DNA of 64,000 nucleotides from the NCBI GenBank assembly GCA_911728455.2, contig OU452236.1:10020195-10084194 (forward strand), read 5' to 3'. Position 1 is the stretch's first letter. Every line of letters starts with the position of its first letter. Below, piece after piece: positions 47,936 to 59,162 of this stretch. A model generated the notes under the pieces. The model made no database searches, had not been told where the DNA came from, and was given only the letters and a program-made list of their open reading frames with translations. The DNA is from Marthasterias glacialis. Taxonomy: Eukaryota > Echinodermata > Asteroidea > Forcipulatida > Asteriidae. The position numbers and the translations under genes are program-made.

Positions 47936-48045
47936 TCGATACCGTAGAAGTTCCATGGCTAAAACAATGTTGCCTGTCATATTACAACCTTGAAGTTTCA
48001 AGTGTTAATCATTAAAAATCATGTATCGTTCAATGAAAATCTTAC

Positions 48046-48222
48046 CTTCACAATGTGGAATAGAGTTTGACCAAGTACCACCAGGTTGACATTCTAAGTC
48101 ATCATCACCAACTAATCTATATCCAAGACGGCAATCAAATGCTACAATTGAACCTACTGAAGTTCCTCCACTCCTCACAATGATCTGTGGATCATCACTT
48201 CTGATCTCAGAACAGTTTAGAG
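48046..48222 (-). CDS. Exon: CCP (sushi) domain
   Basis: A 177-bp phase 1-1 exon with acceptor 'atttattatgactgcag' and donor GAAG/GTAAGA. It encodes a full CCP module: ALNCSEIRSDDPQIIV, then VAFDCRLGYRLVGDDD, LECQPGGTWSNS and PHCEG. Four cysteines, LGY after Cys2 and Trp before Cys4 are in place. It is followed by FIMAC-A, with a LINE copy and about 2.1 kb of intron between. Confidence 0.88.
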
Positions 48223-48836
48223 CTGCAGTCATAATAAATCATTTAATACCAGAAGTTATTCACTCTAGCAATTGCAGTCAAAATAAATCATTCAATGTCA
48301 TGGTATTAACACTAGCAATTGATGTATACAAAATATGGGTAGAGGAGAACCCTTGCAAATGTCACCTTTGCACTTCAGTGTGCGTCTCAAGCTTATTTAT
48401 GCCTCGTCTTGTTCCCCAATGAATGACAGCTAGGACAGCTAGGACAGTTAAATATTGCAATATTTAACTGTCAATATATTGATGTAAAAAAAGGTCACTA
48501 GGATCTGATCCTGCCATGGCAGATGACATTCCCAAAACTCCAAACAAACTTTTTCAAGACATCCCTGAAATATCTTAGGTGCTACATTTCATTTTAACTG
48601 GCGTTAAAAAGTGATGATGTTTTAGCAATCTCTTATATTTTCCATAAATATTAGAAGTTAAAGAAATTGTAGGTTTTGATTTGGGCTGAAAGTGCCATAC
48701 AGGCATTTGAATGGCTCATGGTTGGTTCATATATGTATATGAATAGAACATGTATTCAAAGCTATGGAAACTACCAACAATGTTAAAAATATTTCTAAAA
48801 CACAGGATTCAAATGAAAGTCAAGTTTGATACTTAC

Positions 48837-49010
48837 ATCTACAGAATGGAAAGAAACTTGGTGACCATCGACCAAGATTGCATTTAAAGATGGAGTCTCC
48901 AACAAGCTGGAACCCGTCATTGCATTCAAACAACACTGATTTTGTTATTTTGAAATCATTCCCGATACGTCTACCATTCAAAAGTGGAGCTGGTTCTGGA
49001 CAAGAGACAG
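48837..49010 (-). CDS. Exon: CCP (sushi) domain
   Basis: A 174-bp phase 1-1 exon with acceptor 'attgtctctctag' and donor AGAT/GTAAGT. It encodes VSCPEPAPLLNGRRIGNDF, then VLFECNDGFQLVGDS, FKCNLGRWSPS and FPFCR, a complete CCP module with a conventional CPxP start. It lies between the Ig exon upstream and another CCP exon downstream, about 615 bp away. The plus-strand ORF over the same interval is a shadow. Confidence 0.88.
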
Positions 49011-49194
49011 CTAGAGAGACAATAAATTTTACTTACTATTTAACCACTGAAAGCAATGATGAAGAAGCTTATGGTTTTAATTGGCCTATTGGGAAAAAAA
49101 TGACAATTATAACAAACCTACAACCAAAGGACCTTACACCATTCTCCCTAAGTATTATTTAAAGCTTTGCATGGTGTAAGAACAAAATAAATAA

Positions 49195-50000
49195 GCTTTT
49201 GAGTGACGATCATAAGGAGAAAATCTCTCTTTGGTGAGAAGTGGTGGATCTTGGAAGAACCAGAATTGAGAAATTGTCTCTCTCCTTTTTATTTTAATTA
49301 TTCTCCCTGTTCGCTTCAAAGCCTAAATTTCTTAGGAGTGAGCAGCCAAGTACAATAACAGCTGCGACTGTCTCATTTGACAGCTAGTCAGGGATGGTAA
49401 GAAACATCGAGTGTCATTTCACAATCAAATCCATCATACAATCTGATGACTCAAGTTATGAGTAGTTGAAGCTCACCAACAACAATTAGGACTTACACAT
49501 GGTAATATTTAACAATTGAAATTAGTTAATTGTTACTGCTCGATACTTTAGTTGTCATTTCACTAGTGATGCTAGTTCTTTAGTCCAGCAATAATATAAG
49601 TCTTCACTCACTATGTCACAGTCTCCAAGGAATTCAAGTGATGTAAGTTAAGGTGACAGCAATACCTTGTATGCTTTATAGCTACAACAGTTGCATCAGC
49701 GTAACCAGGATTTGTTCATTGGGTGGGGGAGGGGGGAACCTAGGAGGGGCCATTGCTTTTCAGTGGGGGGGGGGGGGGGGAAGAGGCCATGTTTTTTAAT
49801 GAATTACTTGTATCTACATGTTTAAATGGGGGGCATCTGGGGGGCACTGGAAATTTGTACCCTCCTACAAGAAGAAAAAGAAAAAACGAAGAAGAAAATA
49901 ATAATAATAACTAAAACTAAAAATAAACAAATTCCCAAGATAAGTGATACCAGCACTGGAGATGGAGATGCTGATGTTTTATTTCTTTACTTGTGGTGAG
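49195..50000. other. Intron with poly(G) tract and A-rich microsatellite
   Basis: Contains a run of G near 49766-49780 and GAA/ATA-rich sequence at 49868-49930. No exon seen. Confidence 0.6.
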
Positions 50001-50006
50001 ACTTAC

Positions 50007-50294
50007 CTCTTACCTGAATATCAATACTGTGTTTGAATGCTGATCGTCCTAGTTGTTGACACTCATAAACACCAGAATGCTCCTCTCTTGGTGCTCCATA
50101 ATTCTTGCCAAATTGATTCTTAGAAATGGCGTGCTCGCTGTGAGGAGCAACCAGGTTTGGCTTATATGGTGAGCTAACTATGCATCCAATTATAAGTTGA
50201 CCGTTGTCAGGGTAGATAAGGAGAGTGCCGTTAGCGTAGTACTGATAGTAAATGTTCTCTCGATATTGAAGTTGAAACCTTTCCTGGGTAGGCT
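50007..50294 (-). CDS. Exon: immunoglobulin-like domain
   Basis: A 288-bp phase 1-1 exon, acceptor 'tattaaccctag', donor AGAG/GTAAGT (a second possible donor, CAG/GTAAGA, lies 7 bp upstream and would break the phase). The 96 codons encode one Ig-like fold: YANGTLLIYPDNGQL, the first cysteine in IIGCIVSSPY, and the second in HSGVYECQQLG, which matches the D-x-G-x-Y-x-C signature. The last strand is HSIDIQV. A Trp in the C strand is not evident, so this is an I- or C2-like variant. Ig next to CCP modules is found in adhesion molecules and some invertebrate immune proteins. Confidence 0.75.
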
Positions 50295-50339
50295 CTAGGG
50301 TTAATATTAAAAGATGAATGTTAGACACCTTTGCCATAA

Positions 50340-51003
50340 TATGTTTTTGTTATTATTTTTTATTACACAATGCCCAGTGAAAACAAATCATAATATTGAA
50401 ATAGATCTAGATAGGTATGTACAGGGTGAATGTTATTGTTGTCTTCAAACTTTACGACTTCTCCAAAAGTTTGTTTTAGAAAAACAATTGTCATAAAATG
50501 CTGTTTTCTCTAATCCCTTCAATAACAATAACTGTTAATTATTTTTGACATCAATAACACTTGAATATAACTCTTGTCACTGTCATGATTAAGATGATTT
50601 GATTGTAAATTGTGTAAACAGACAAGCAATACTTTTAAATATTTTTTTTACAAAAGCCAGATTCCTTAAAAAGTTGCAGCTTGGACAAGTCAGTAGGAAA
50701 GTATAGTGTATAGAATGTTTTTGTTGTTGTTTGATTCTAGTATCTAGTAGGGCCACGAAGCCGGGTATTATTGAGATACAGTTTGGATGCATAAATACAA
50801 TAGGGACCATAGCTATAGTCACAGTGTTATATTGATTGAGTTATCCATACCGAGGCAGAATTAAGTATGCAAGTTGGGGTTTTCTTGGAATGTAGAGTTT
50901 TGGGGCGTTGGCCAGGACACTTCACCACTTTACGGCAGAGGAGAAACATGTAGGTTCCCAACTCAGCAGTTCCTGTACATTTTGGTAACAAACACTTGCT
51001 TGT
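50340..51003. other. Intron sequence, no recognised feature
   Basis: No exon with flanking splice sites was found on the minus strand, and no repeat unit. Confidence 0.5.
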
Positions 51004-51437
51004 GGCGTGTCGTGGCCGAGCGGATAAGAACACCGGACTCAAGCTCTGGTGTCTCTGATCAGCAGAGTGTGGGTTCGGGTCCCGGTCGTGACACTTGTGT
51101 CCTTAAGCAAGACACTTAACCATTATTGCTTCGTCCTTCGGATGGGACGTAAAGCCGTTGGTCCCGTGTGTTGTGTAATGCACGTAAAAGAACCCAGTGA
51201 CACTTATCGCAAAGAGAAGGGGTTCGCCCCGGTGTTCCTGGTTTGATCGGCTGCAGATTGCGCCACAGCACCTTGTGAACCATTACATGGTGCTATGTAA
51301 AGGAACAGGTCTCAAACTTCAAAAACGTAACTCATCATACATCGCAGGAAAAAAATACTGAGCGCTCTGAGACGCCCATAGGGTGTGATAAAGCGCTATA
51401 TAAAAACTGCGTATTATTATTATTATTATTATTATTA
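51004..51437 (+). repeat. Nearly full-length tRNA-derived SINE
   Basis: The head 'gtgtcgtggccgagcggataagaa' and 'gtgggttcgggtcccggtcgtgacac' carries a Leu/Ser-type A box (GTGGCCGAGCGG) and B box (GGTTCGGGTCCC). The body follows with the conserved 'tgtccttaagcaagacacttaacc' block found in many animal SINEs. The tail is 'gagcgctctgagacgcccat...aaagcgctatataaa' and (ATT)n. It is the reference copy for the fragments at 34058/38312. Confidence 0.85.
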
Positions 51438-52922
51438 TAGTACAGTTTGAGGCTTGAAATAAAGAGCCGGAATTGAGAAATCCTCATGATTTTGCCTGTG
51501 TGGCATCAGAATTTAGTTTGCTGTGTGCAGCACCATATTTATGGTGAAAGAGCTGAATATTGATCCAAGCAGAGTGAGAACAATATTTCAAGGTGACTAC
51601 CTGGAGTGACTAAGCTTTAAGTTAAAACCTTTTGTCTTTATTTGAAGAAGTGCAGTTTTATCAAGACATACGCATGTACCTTTAAATTAAGAAAAGTTTG
51701 AAAGATAAGGTAGTTTATGAATGCCGTTTTCTGTGTGTACGGCTGATATTGATATTGTAATTGAACTAGACAGAACTGGATTCCTAGCTGTAGACCTTGG
51801 AGAAGATAGTTTGTTTAAAAAAAAGTAATTGTTGAAATGTATCTTAGTTTGAGCATTTGGTACAAAGCTGTGTGGGTACGACAAAGACTCTGTTCAACAC
51901 TCGATGTTAAAGAACTGATTAAGGAGACAAGTTTGCGATATTGTTTCATTCAATGAGTGATTACAGTCGTGATTAATGATGTTGCAGATCGTACAAATTA
52001 TTTTGAGTTGGGTTATTTATTCTATTTTATTAGATGGCCAATTAATATGGGCGCAGTTTGATGCCGTACAAGCAACATACACCAGGAAGATCGCCTTGAT
52101 ACTGAGAGATGATATGATACTGAGAGATTCAGAGATTGCTGATACTTGATAACTTGATTTACATGATATGAACTTGTCATCACTATCCACTCACCGGAGA
52201 AGGACTTGAGACTTTGGGCTCTGAGTTGAGCATGAACTGTATACAGTGCTGTGAGAACCGATGAGGCGATTCTTCAATCAATTTTAGAGATGGAGTTTAT
52301 TGTTTATCGTAGTATGTCAAAGTTCAATTGGAATTCAATTTCAATTAAGATTAATGGAATGATTGAAAAGTTAATCAAGATGTTTACTAAATAGAATCCA
52401 GACCATATTATTTGTAATTCTGATTGTATCCAGATTGTATCATTTTGTGTTGCTTTGAGAGAAAATAACGGTTCAAGAGTAATTTATTTAATTTGGTTTT
52501 GTTGGTTTTTCATTTAGTGCCTAAGTCAGACAAGGTGCAGTCCTGACAGTCACTATACCCTGCAATGAAAGCATCTTTTGCTGCACAGCATTAAATATTC
52601 CCTATAAGATTCCTTCATTTAATCTCTCAATGTACATGAAACTTGATCTGGTGCATTGGCGAGCTGTATGTGGAAATGTTACTACAAAAGACTACAGTCT
52701 ATAGCCAGCTTCTCTAATTACAGCACCCTCCTAGCAATTCAATAATTAAATGTGTCCTGACAATGTAAACAATCTAAAGTAACATGCTTTAAAACTTGAA
52801 TCATTGCTAATGAATGCATATTATCAAACTCATTACCAATTGATATTAGTTATAAAGTTGTACGTATACAGGTTGTACCTTTGAGTCTACTGATGTACAT
52901 TTAAGCATCTTTTCTATGGTTA
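51438..52922. other. Intron sequence left of the BEL insertion
   Basis: No exon recognised. The last bases before the element read 'ctatggttacatac'; on the minus strand this is GTATGTAACCATAG, the original 5' end of the intron after the exon at 60044-60268. Confidence 0.55.
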
Positions 52923-52927
52923 CATAC
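52923..52927. repeat. Target-site duplication CATAC, left copy
   Basis: CATAC directly precedes the 5' LTR and is repeated at 60039-60043 directly after the 3' LTR. Five bases is usual for BEL/Pao integration. Confidence 0.9.
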
Positions 52928-53550
52928 TGTAGCGGCAAGTTGGTTATTGTGCATTGTTTTAATTATTGATTGATTGTTCAAAGTGTTTTGCGCCTCAAGT
53001 AATTTCCAATCACTTGTATATCTTTGTCTAAAATAAGTTTGTTGCAGTTAAGCTGTTTTTCTATGCTTTTGGTATAGCGCCCTCTATTGACAAGAAAGTA
53101 ATGAGGTCAAAGGTAAAATTCTTCATGATTCCGATGATTCGTAAACGATTGACATGTTCTAAATTATATTCCCAATTAACGTAAAATTAAGAATGATATA
53201 AGGTCCCATTTCTTGTAGTTTGGGATTCCAACACAATCGGTAAGTTCGTTGATTCATATAAAGTTAGCAATTATCCTTTACATAATGGTTTGATAAGTTT
53301 ATTTTGGGATCAAAAGTTGGCCTTTCTCAGTAAAGTTTTCATGTGTTTTGTTCAAGTATTGTTTACATATATTCCAAGGCAGGGTCACGAATCTCGGTTT
53401 ATTATTTAGTGTATGATTTATTCTTGTTAATGATTGTTATTTCATTTAAGTACTGTATTTGTTGTAATTACAGTGAACCACACACAGCCACAGAGTGCGT
53501 TCAGAGAGGGACCGAATAAACAAAATATGTAGAAAGGTTTCAAAGCTACA
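52928..53550 (+). repeat. 5' LTR of the BEL/Pao element
   Basis: 623 bp, TG...CA ends. It contains an AATAAA (about 53514-53519) close to its 3' end, usable for polyadenylation when at the 3' side. Differences from the 3' LTR: 'tgtatatc' versus 'tgtgtatc', 'gtttggga' versus 'gtttcgga', and 'cctttacat' versus 'ccttttcat'. The leader from the LTR to the ATG is only 41 bp; no convincing tRNA primer site was identified in it. Confidence 0.95.
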
Positions 53551-53591
53551 TAGAAGTTCACGATTTGGGACATTAGTACTACAACTTGATT

Positions 53592-56500
53592 ATGGCTGAG
53601 GCTGAAACTACACCTAGTCTTGACAATGCTGACGCGGGCAGTGAATGTGGGTCATCCCTTTCCAGAGCGAGTTCGAGAGATGGCACAAGTTCATTGTCTA
53701 AACGCAAAGAAGCAAAAGCCAAACAGAAGCTTGCACGCCTTAAAGCAGAGCAGCTACAGAAGAAACAGGAGTTGGCACAGGAGAAATTGAGGATCGAACA
53801 GAAGATGGAGCAGATGGAGGCTGATAATGAAATGGAACAAGCTGAACAACAACTACAGTTCTGGGTGAATGAAGTTAGGAATGAGGAAGAGTTAATAGAT
53901 GATCCACCCTTGAAAGACCCGTCAGAGCAGAATCTGACAATTGCTTCAGAGGCATCTAATGTGGTATCATTTCCTCAACAAGAGGTGCCTTCATCCCCCA
54001 GTAATGTTCCAGATAAGAGAGATGGAACAGTGGATCAGACAGATCTTGCGCAGTTGGTCAAAGCCATGACGTTGGCCATAAACACGCCAAAACCAGAGCT
54101 ACTCTCCTTCAGTGGGGATCCTGCAGACTACTCAGGGTTCATCAACAACTTTGACGTCAACATTGCCAGCAAGGTTTCAGAAGACAGGGTAAGATTAACC
54201 TACCTTATCCAATTCTGTAAAGGAAAAGCTAGAGAAAGTATTGAAAATTGTGTATTGATGGAGGAAGGTGCTGGGTATAAATCAGCGAGAGACATTCTTC
54301 GTAATCAGTTTGGTCAGGCACACATTATCACACACTCTCTCATCAATAAAGTCACTGACAGACAACAAATCAGACCAAATGATGGAGAGGGCCTATGGCA
54401 ACTGGCTTGCAATATGAGGAAGTGCCAAATTACTCTGTCGCAGATCGGAAACTCAGCAGACATGAACAGTTCCGATAATCTCCTCAAGATTCAGCAGCTT
54501 TTACCGATACATCTTCAAGCTGAATGGGCTAAACGAGCCCAGAGCATGATTCAAAGTCACAATGAGCCCAACTTCTCACACATGACTGACTTTATAGAGC
54601 AGAAAGCTAAGATTGCAAGCAATATGTTCGGCCAGAATATCGGAAACAGCCGATCAAACAAAACATCACAACCTATATGTACATCGAAAGGTAAACCAGC
54701 CAAGGTCACTACACTTGCAACACAAGGATCCAAGAGTGTAGAGGAAACTACACATGAGAAGCATCCTCCACGAGGGAACTATGTGCCGAAGTGTCGCTGT
54801 TGTTCTCAATTTCACACATTGATGGAGTGCAGAGAGTTTCAGCAAAGGTCTTATGACGATAGGCTGAAATTTGTTCGAGAAAACAAATTATGCGACAACT
54901 GCTTCCGACCTGGGCACATGGCCAGAGGATGTATGACGAGATCAACTTGTGAGATAAATAATTGTACGTGGAAACATCATACGCTGCTGCATCGTCCGCA
55001 CAGAGACAGAGACGACAAAGGCTCAAACAAGGAAGGTGCCAAAAATCTTTCTCCCAGTTCTACGTTTGGGGCCGGGGACAAAGGTAAGAGTCACACTACG
55101 CCAGATGGTGGTCAGAGTGGATGTGTAAATGCCACTGCAGCCTCCATGAATAGAGTGTGTCTAAGAGTTGTTCCAGTCAGAGTGCAGGGAAAAGACAAAG
55201 AAATTCACACTTGGGCCCTTCTGGATGATGGGAGCGATACGTCACTGTGCGATATCAGATTGATGGATCAACTTAACCTGCAAGGCATAGAAAGGAAGTT
55301 CAGCCTAACTACCATTAATGAGAAACACAGTGAAAAGACTGGACTTGAAATCAGCCTCACAGTGAAGGACCTGGAAGGACGTGAGAGTATTGACATTCCA
55401 AAGGTTTGGACTGTTGATAAGTTACCAATCTCCGATAACAGTTTCCCGCGGGAGGAGGACATCACTCAGTGGTCACACTTGGATGGAATCAACTTCCCAA
55501 CGATCAGCGAACGACAAGTCATGTTGCTGATAGGAGGAGATGTCCCAGAGGCATTTTGGGTTTTGGAAGAGAGACGTGGGAAGAAGAAAGAGCCCTACGC
55601 CATACGCTCTTTGCTGGGATGGACTCTACTTGGGCCCATGACATCGACCGAAAAACGTTCTAATTCCAGTGTAAATCATATTCTGCATGAGGACAACTTG
55701 CTTCAACGGACTGTTGAGAAATTATGGGAGACGGACTTCGGTGGCCAGATGGTTGATGGTGAAGTCGCTGATTCAGTAGAAGATAAGCGTGCAAAGACCA
55801 TTATGGAAGAAACAGTGACAAAGGTTGATGGTCACTACCAGGTTGGTCTACCGTGGCGTCATCCATGTCCATGTTTACCTGACAACCGCCCTCTTGCAGA
55901 GTCGAGACTTCAATCATTGAAGAAACGATTTCAAAGAGACGCTACTCTGTACGAGAAGTATAAGAAAACCATTGATGTATACCTTACGAAAGGGTATGCA
56001 AGAGAGATGTCTTCTTCGAGACCCATGAGCGTCACACCTGAAGTTATGATCGATGACCAGCCATTTGCTAAAGATGTTGGTACTGCAGTAACAGGAGAAG
56101 TGGTGTGGTATTTACCTCACCATCCAGTGTTCCATCCCCAGAAGCCAGACAAACTGAGAGTGGTGTACGACTGTGCTGCCAAGTACAAAGGCGTATCATT
56201 GAACGACCAATTGCTTCAGGGGCCAGATTTTACAAATAATCTGGTGGGAGTACTGACACGATTTAGAGAAGAATCAGTTGCACAGGTTGCTGACGTGGAA
56301 GCAATGTTCCATCAGGTTAAGGTGACTGATAAGGACTGTGATGCACTGAGATTTCTATGGTGGCCCGAGGGAGATTATTCCAAAGAACCGACTGATCACC
56401 AGATGTTAGTGCATCTATTTGGTGCTACATCATCACCTAGCTGTGCTGGATTTTGTCTCAGAAAGACGGCTGAAGACAACCAAGAGAGCTTTGACAAAGA

Positions 56501-59162
56501 AACAACCAAAACTGTCCTTGAGAACTTTTACGTAGACGATTGTCTCGTATCAGTGAGAACCGAGAATGAAGCCATCAGATTGGCCAAACAGCTTATCCAG
56601 TTGTTGGCCAAGGGAGGTTTCAGATTAACCAAGTGGATTTGCAACAGTCGTGACGTGTTGGCCACCATCCCTGCTGATGAGAGAGCTCCGTCTGTTTTGA
56701 AGTTAGATTTTGATCACCTACCAGTAGAGCGTACCCTGGGCGTGAAATGGAATGTTGAAGATGACACGTTTGGATTCGAAGCTGTGTTAAGATGTAAGCC
56801 TGCTACGAGGAGGGGAATTCTGTCAGCTGTAAGTTCGTTGTACGACCCATTGGGTTTCTTGGCACCATTCATCCTCCCAGCTAAAATTCTTCTTCAAGAT
56901 GTCTGTCGTCAGGGACGAGGCTGGGATGAAAAGGTCGAGGAATGTGAAATGCTGAGATGGAAGAAGTGGCTAGACGACCTTCCAAAGCTGATGACTCTTA
57001 CCATCGATAGAAGTTTCCGACCAAGGGAGTTTGGTGACATGGCAGTCTTCCAACTTCACCATTTTTCTGACGCTTCGGAGCGAGGGTATGCTGCTGTGTC
57101 CTACCTGCGTGCTGTTGATGTACATGGGAAGATCTACTGTGCATTTATCATCGGCAAGTCACGCTTATGCCCATTGAAACTTGTCACTATCCCTCGACTT
57201 GAGTTGTCAGCAGCAGTATTGGGAGTGAGATTGAACCAGCTGATTCAGAAAGAAATGAGACTGCCAATCACAGAAACGGTGTACTGGACCGACTCCACAT
57301 CAGTTCTTCAGTATATCCAGAATGAGAGCCGCAGATTTCACACCTTTGTAGCGAATCGTGTTTCGAAGATACAAAGTGCATCCGACCCGTCCCAATGGCG
57401 ATATGTAGACACGGCATCTAACCCAGCAGATGACGGCTCACGAGGATTAACTGCAGACAACATGATCGACAACCAACGATGGCTGAAAGGACCCGAGTTC
57501 TTGTGGAAGGACGAACGACATTGGCCAATTCCACCTGTCGTAATCAAAGGACCCTTTCCAGATGTTCTACCTGATACACTACAGAATGATCCTGATGTGA
57601 AGAAAGTGATCCAGTCTTACGCCGTAGCCGAGAGAAATAAAGTGGACGAGTTCCTGAGTAGATATTCGTCGTGGACTCGGATGAAGCGTGGAGTTGCTTG
57701 GTTGCTGCGGTATAGAGATTACCTATATGCACGTGTCAAGGGAAGACTGAATGACGACGACTTCAAGGACAAGAGGCTGTCTTTACCGGAAGTGCAGAGA
57801 GCTGAAAGAGAAATCATCAAATATGCTCAACGACAGTCATTCTCTCAGGAGATAGCTGCACTCGAGGCCAATGCGAATGACGGTGAAAGATCCACCAAGA
57901 GAAGTAAGAAGGTTCTGACCTCACTCCGCAAATTGAACCCCATTTTTGTAGATGGAATCCTGCGTGTAGGTGGACGTCTTGGAAATGCACCATTCAAACA
58001 TGACATCAAGCATCCAATTATTCTGCCAAGTGATCACCAAGTGACAAAGCTGTTAATTATATATCATCATCTGAAAGTTGGACATTCGGGCGCAGGGATG
58101 ACATGGACATCGCTTAGAGAGAGATTTTGGATCCTGAAGGGAGGAGCCACAGTGAGACGTGTCATCGGAAAGTGCTTTCAGTGCAAGAAAAGAAATGCCC
58201 CCCTTTGCCAACAGCTGATGGCTGAGCTGCCGACAGAAAGAGTCACTCCAGAAAAGCCGCCCTTTACGAATGTTGGTGTGGATTACTTCGGTCCACTTTA
58301 CGTCAAACAGGGGCGTAGCCACGTCAAAAGGTATGGATGCATCTTCACTTGCCTCGCAATTAGAGCCATACACATTGAAATTTCTCACTCGCTAGACACA
58401 GATTCATTCATCAATGCTCTAAGACGGTTCATCAGCAGAAGAGGAATGCCGGAGAAGATTGTGAGTGACAATGGTACAAATTTCACAGGAGGTGAACGCG
58501 AGCTACGCGAAAGCATTGCATCACTGAACGAGCAGCAGGTTAAAGAATTTCTTCAGCAAAGAGGAATTGAATGGCAGTTCAACCCCCCGACCGCAAGTCA
58601 CATGGGAGGCGTGTGGGAGAGGATGATACGTTCCATTCGTAAGATCCTGAAGAATTTGTTGCAAGAACAAGTGGTGTGCGACGAAGTACTACTTACTGTG
58701 ATTGCTGAAGTGGAGGCCATCTTAAACGGGAGACCACTCACGCAACTCAGTTTGGACCCCAGAGATGAGGAGCCATTGACACCAAACCATCTACTTCTAA
58801 TGAGATCAAGTCCCAACGTTGTGCCAGGAGTATTTGTGAAGGAAGATGGTTATGGTCGGCGCAGATGGCGTCAAACACAGCTCTTGGCAAACCAGTTTTG
58901 GAAGGGATGGATAAGTGAGTACCTACCACTGTTACAGCAGCGCCAGAAGTGGACCCAGCCAAAGCGAAGTCTTGAGGTAAACGACCTGGTGTTGGTTGCT
59001 GCTGACAATGAACCCCGTGGACAGTGGCCGCTGGGCAGAGTGATGCAAATCTACCCAGATAAGAATGGAAGGGTCCGCCAGGTTGAGGTAAGAGTAGGAC
59101 CTAAGTACCTGAGACGCCCCATAGCCAAGCTGTGCTTCTTGGAAAGACTCAACAGTGTGTAG
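53592..59162 (+). CDS. gag-pol: BEL/Pao gag-pol polyprotein, 1856 aa
   Basis: One frame from ATG 53592 to TAG 59160. Residues 1-100: charged, Lys/Glu-rich coiled coil, followed by the gag region. Cys-rich block ending in a CX2CX4HX4C zinc knuckle (CDNCFRPGHMARGC) at 434-447. Aspartic protease motif LLDDGSD with Asp-Asp-Gly-Ser at 545-548. Reverse transcriptase with YVDD at 980-983. RNase H acidic residues in FSDAS (D1160), LELSAA (E1204), WTDSTS (D1234) and NPADDGSRG (about 1280). Integrase zinc finger HHLKVGH and CFQC (1492-1531), and catalytic D1564 (VDYFG), D1626 (SDNGTNF), E1676 (GVWERM). A DUF5641-type C-terminus (VNDLVLVAAD...GRVMQIYP) ends the protein. All catalytic residues that can be checked are present. 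The reading could be extended 2 codons upstream without an ATG; the ATG start is preferred. Confidence 0.96.
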   Translation: MAEAETTPSLDNADAGSECGSSLSRASSRDGTSSLSKRKEAKAKQKLARLKAEQLQKKQELAQEKLRIEQKMEQMEADNEMEQAEQQLQFWVNEVRNEEELIDDPPLKDPSEQNLTIASEASNVVSFPQQEVPSSPSNVPDKRDGTVDQTDLAQLVKAMTLAINTPKPELLSFSGDPADYSGFINNFDVNIASKVSEDRVRLTYLIQFCKGKARESIENCVLMEEGAGYKSARDILRNQFGQAHIITHSLINKVTDRQQIRPNDGEGLWQLACNMRKCQITLSQIGNSADMNSSDNLLKIQQLLPIHLQAEWAKRAQSMIQSHNEPNFSHMTDFIEQKAKIASNMFGQNIGNSRSNKTSQPICTSKGKPAKVTTLATQGSKSVEETTHEKHPPRGNYVPKCRCCSQFHTLMECREFQQRSYDDRLKFVRENKLCDNCFRPGHMARGCMTRSTCEINNCTWKHHTLLHRPHRDRDDKGSNKEGAKNLSPSSTFGAGDKGKSHTTPDGGQSGCVNATAASMNRVCLRVVPVRVQGKDKEIHTWALLDDGSDTSLCDIRLMDQLNLQGIERKFSLTTINEKHSEKTGLEISLTVKDLEGRESIDIPKVWTVDKLPISDNSFPREEDITQWSHLDGINFPTISERQVMLLIGGDVPEAFWVLEERRGKKKEPYAIRSLLGWTLLGPMTSTEKRSNSSVNHILHEDNLLQRTVEKLWETDFGGQMVDGEVADSVEDKRAKTIMEETVTKVDGHYQVGLPWRHPCPCLPDNRPLAESRLQSLKKRFQRDATLYEKYKKTIDVYLTKGYAREMSSSRPMSVTPEVMIDDQPFAKDVGTAVTGEVVWYLPHHPVFHPQKPDKLRVVYDCAAKYKGVSLNDQLLQGPDFTNNLVGVLTRFREESVAQVADVEAMFHQVKVTDKDCDALRFLWWPEGDYSKEPTDHQMLVHLFGATSSPSCAGFCLRKTAEDNQESFDKETTKTVLENFYVDDCLVSVRTENEAIRLAKQLIQLLAKGGFRLTKWICNSRDVLATIPADERAPSVLKLDFDHLPVERTLGVKWNVEDDTFGFEAVLRCKPATRRGILSAVSSLYDPLGFLAPFILPAKILLQDVCRQGRGWDEKVEECEMLRWKKWLDDLPKLMTLTIDRSFRPREFGDMAVFQLHHFSDASERGYAAVSYLRAVDVHGKIYCAFIIGKSRLCPLKLVTIPRLELSAAVLGVRLNQLIQKEMRLPITETVYWTDSTSVLQYIQNESRRFHTFVANRVSKIQSASDPSQWRYVDTASNPADDGSRGLTADNMIDNQRWLKGPEFLWKDERHWPIPPVVIKGPFPDVLPDTLQNDPDVKKVIQSYAVAERNKVDEFLSRYSSWTRMKRGVAWLLRYRDYLYARVKGRLNDDDFKDKRLSLPEVQRAEREIIKYAQRQSFSQEIAALEANANDGERSTKRSKKVLTSLRKLNPIFVDGILRVGGRLGNAPFKHDIKHPIILPSDHQVTKLLIIYHHLKVGHSGAGMTWTSLRERFWILKGGATVRRVIGKCFQCKKRNAPLCQQLMAELPTERVTPEKPPFTNVGVDYFGPLYVKQGRSHVKRYGCIFTCLAIRAIHIEISHSLDTDSFINALRRFISRRGMPEKIVSDNGTNFTGGERELRESIASLNEQQVKEFLQQRGIEWQFNPPTASHMGGVWERMIRSIRKILKNLLQEQVVCDEVLLTVIAEVEAILNGRPLTQLSLDPRDEEPLTPNHLLLMRSSPNVVPGVFVKEDGYGRRRWRQTQLLANQFWKGWISEYLPLLQQRQKWTQPKRSLEVNDLVLVAADNEPRGQWPLGRVMQIYPDKNGRVRQVEVRVGPKYLRRPIAKLCFLERLNSV

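Noticed and set aside
48878-49162. Plus-strand 94-codon ORF
   Set aside because: It is the antisense of the CCP exon 48837-49010.
53551-53591. tRNA primer-binding site after the 5' LTR
   Set aside because: The leader contains 'tttgggacattagtact', but I could not match it with confidence to the 3' end of any tRNA, and it does not begin at the LTR edge.
52928-59162. An envelope gene that would make the BEL element a retrovirus-like agent
   Set aside because: The pol ORF ends at 59162 and only 253 bp of non-coding sequence separate it from the 3' LTR; no env-like frame exists.
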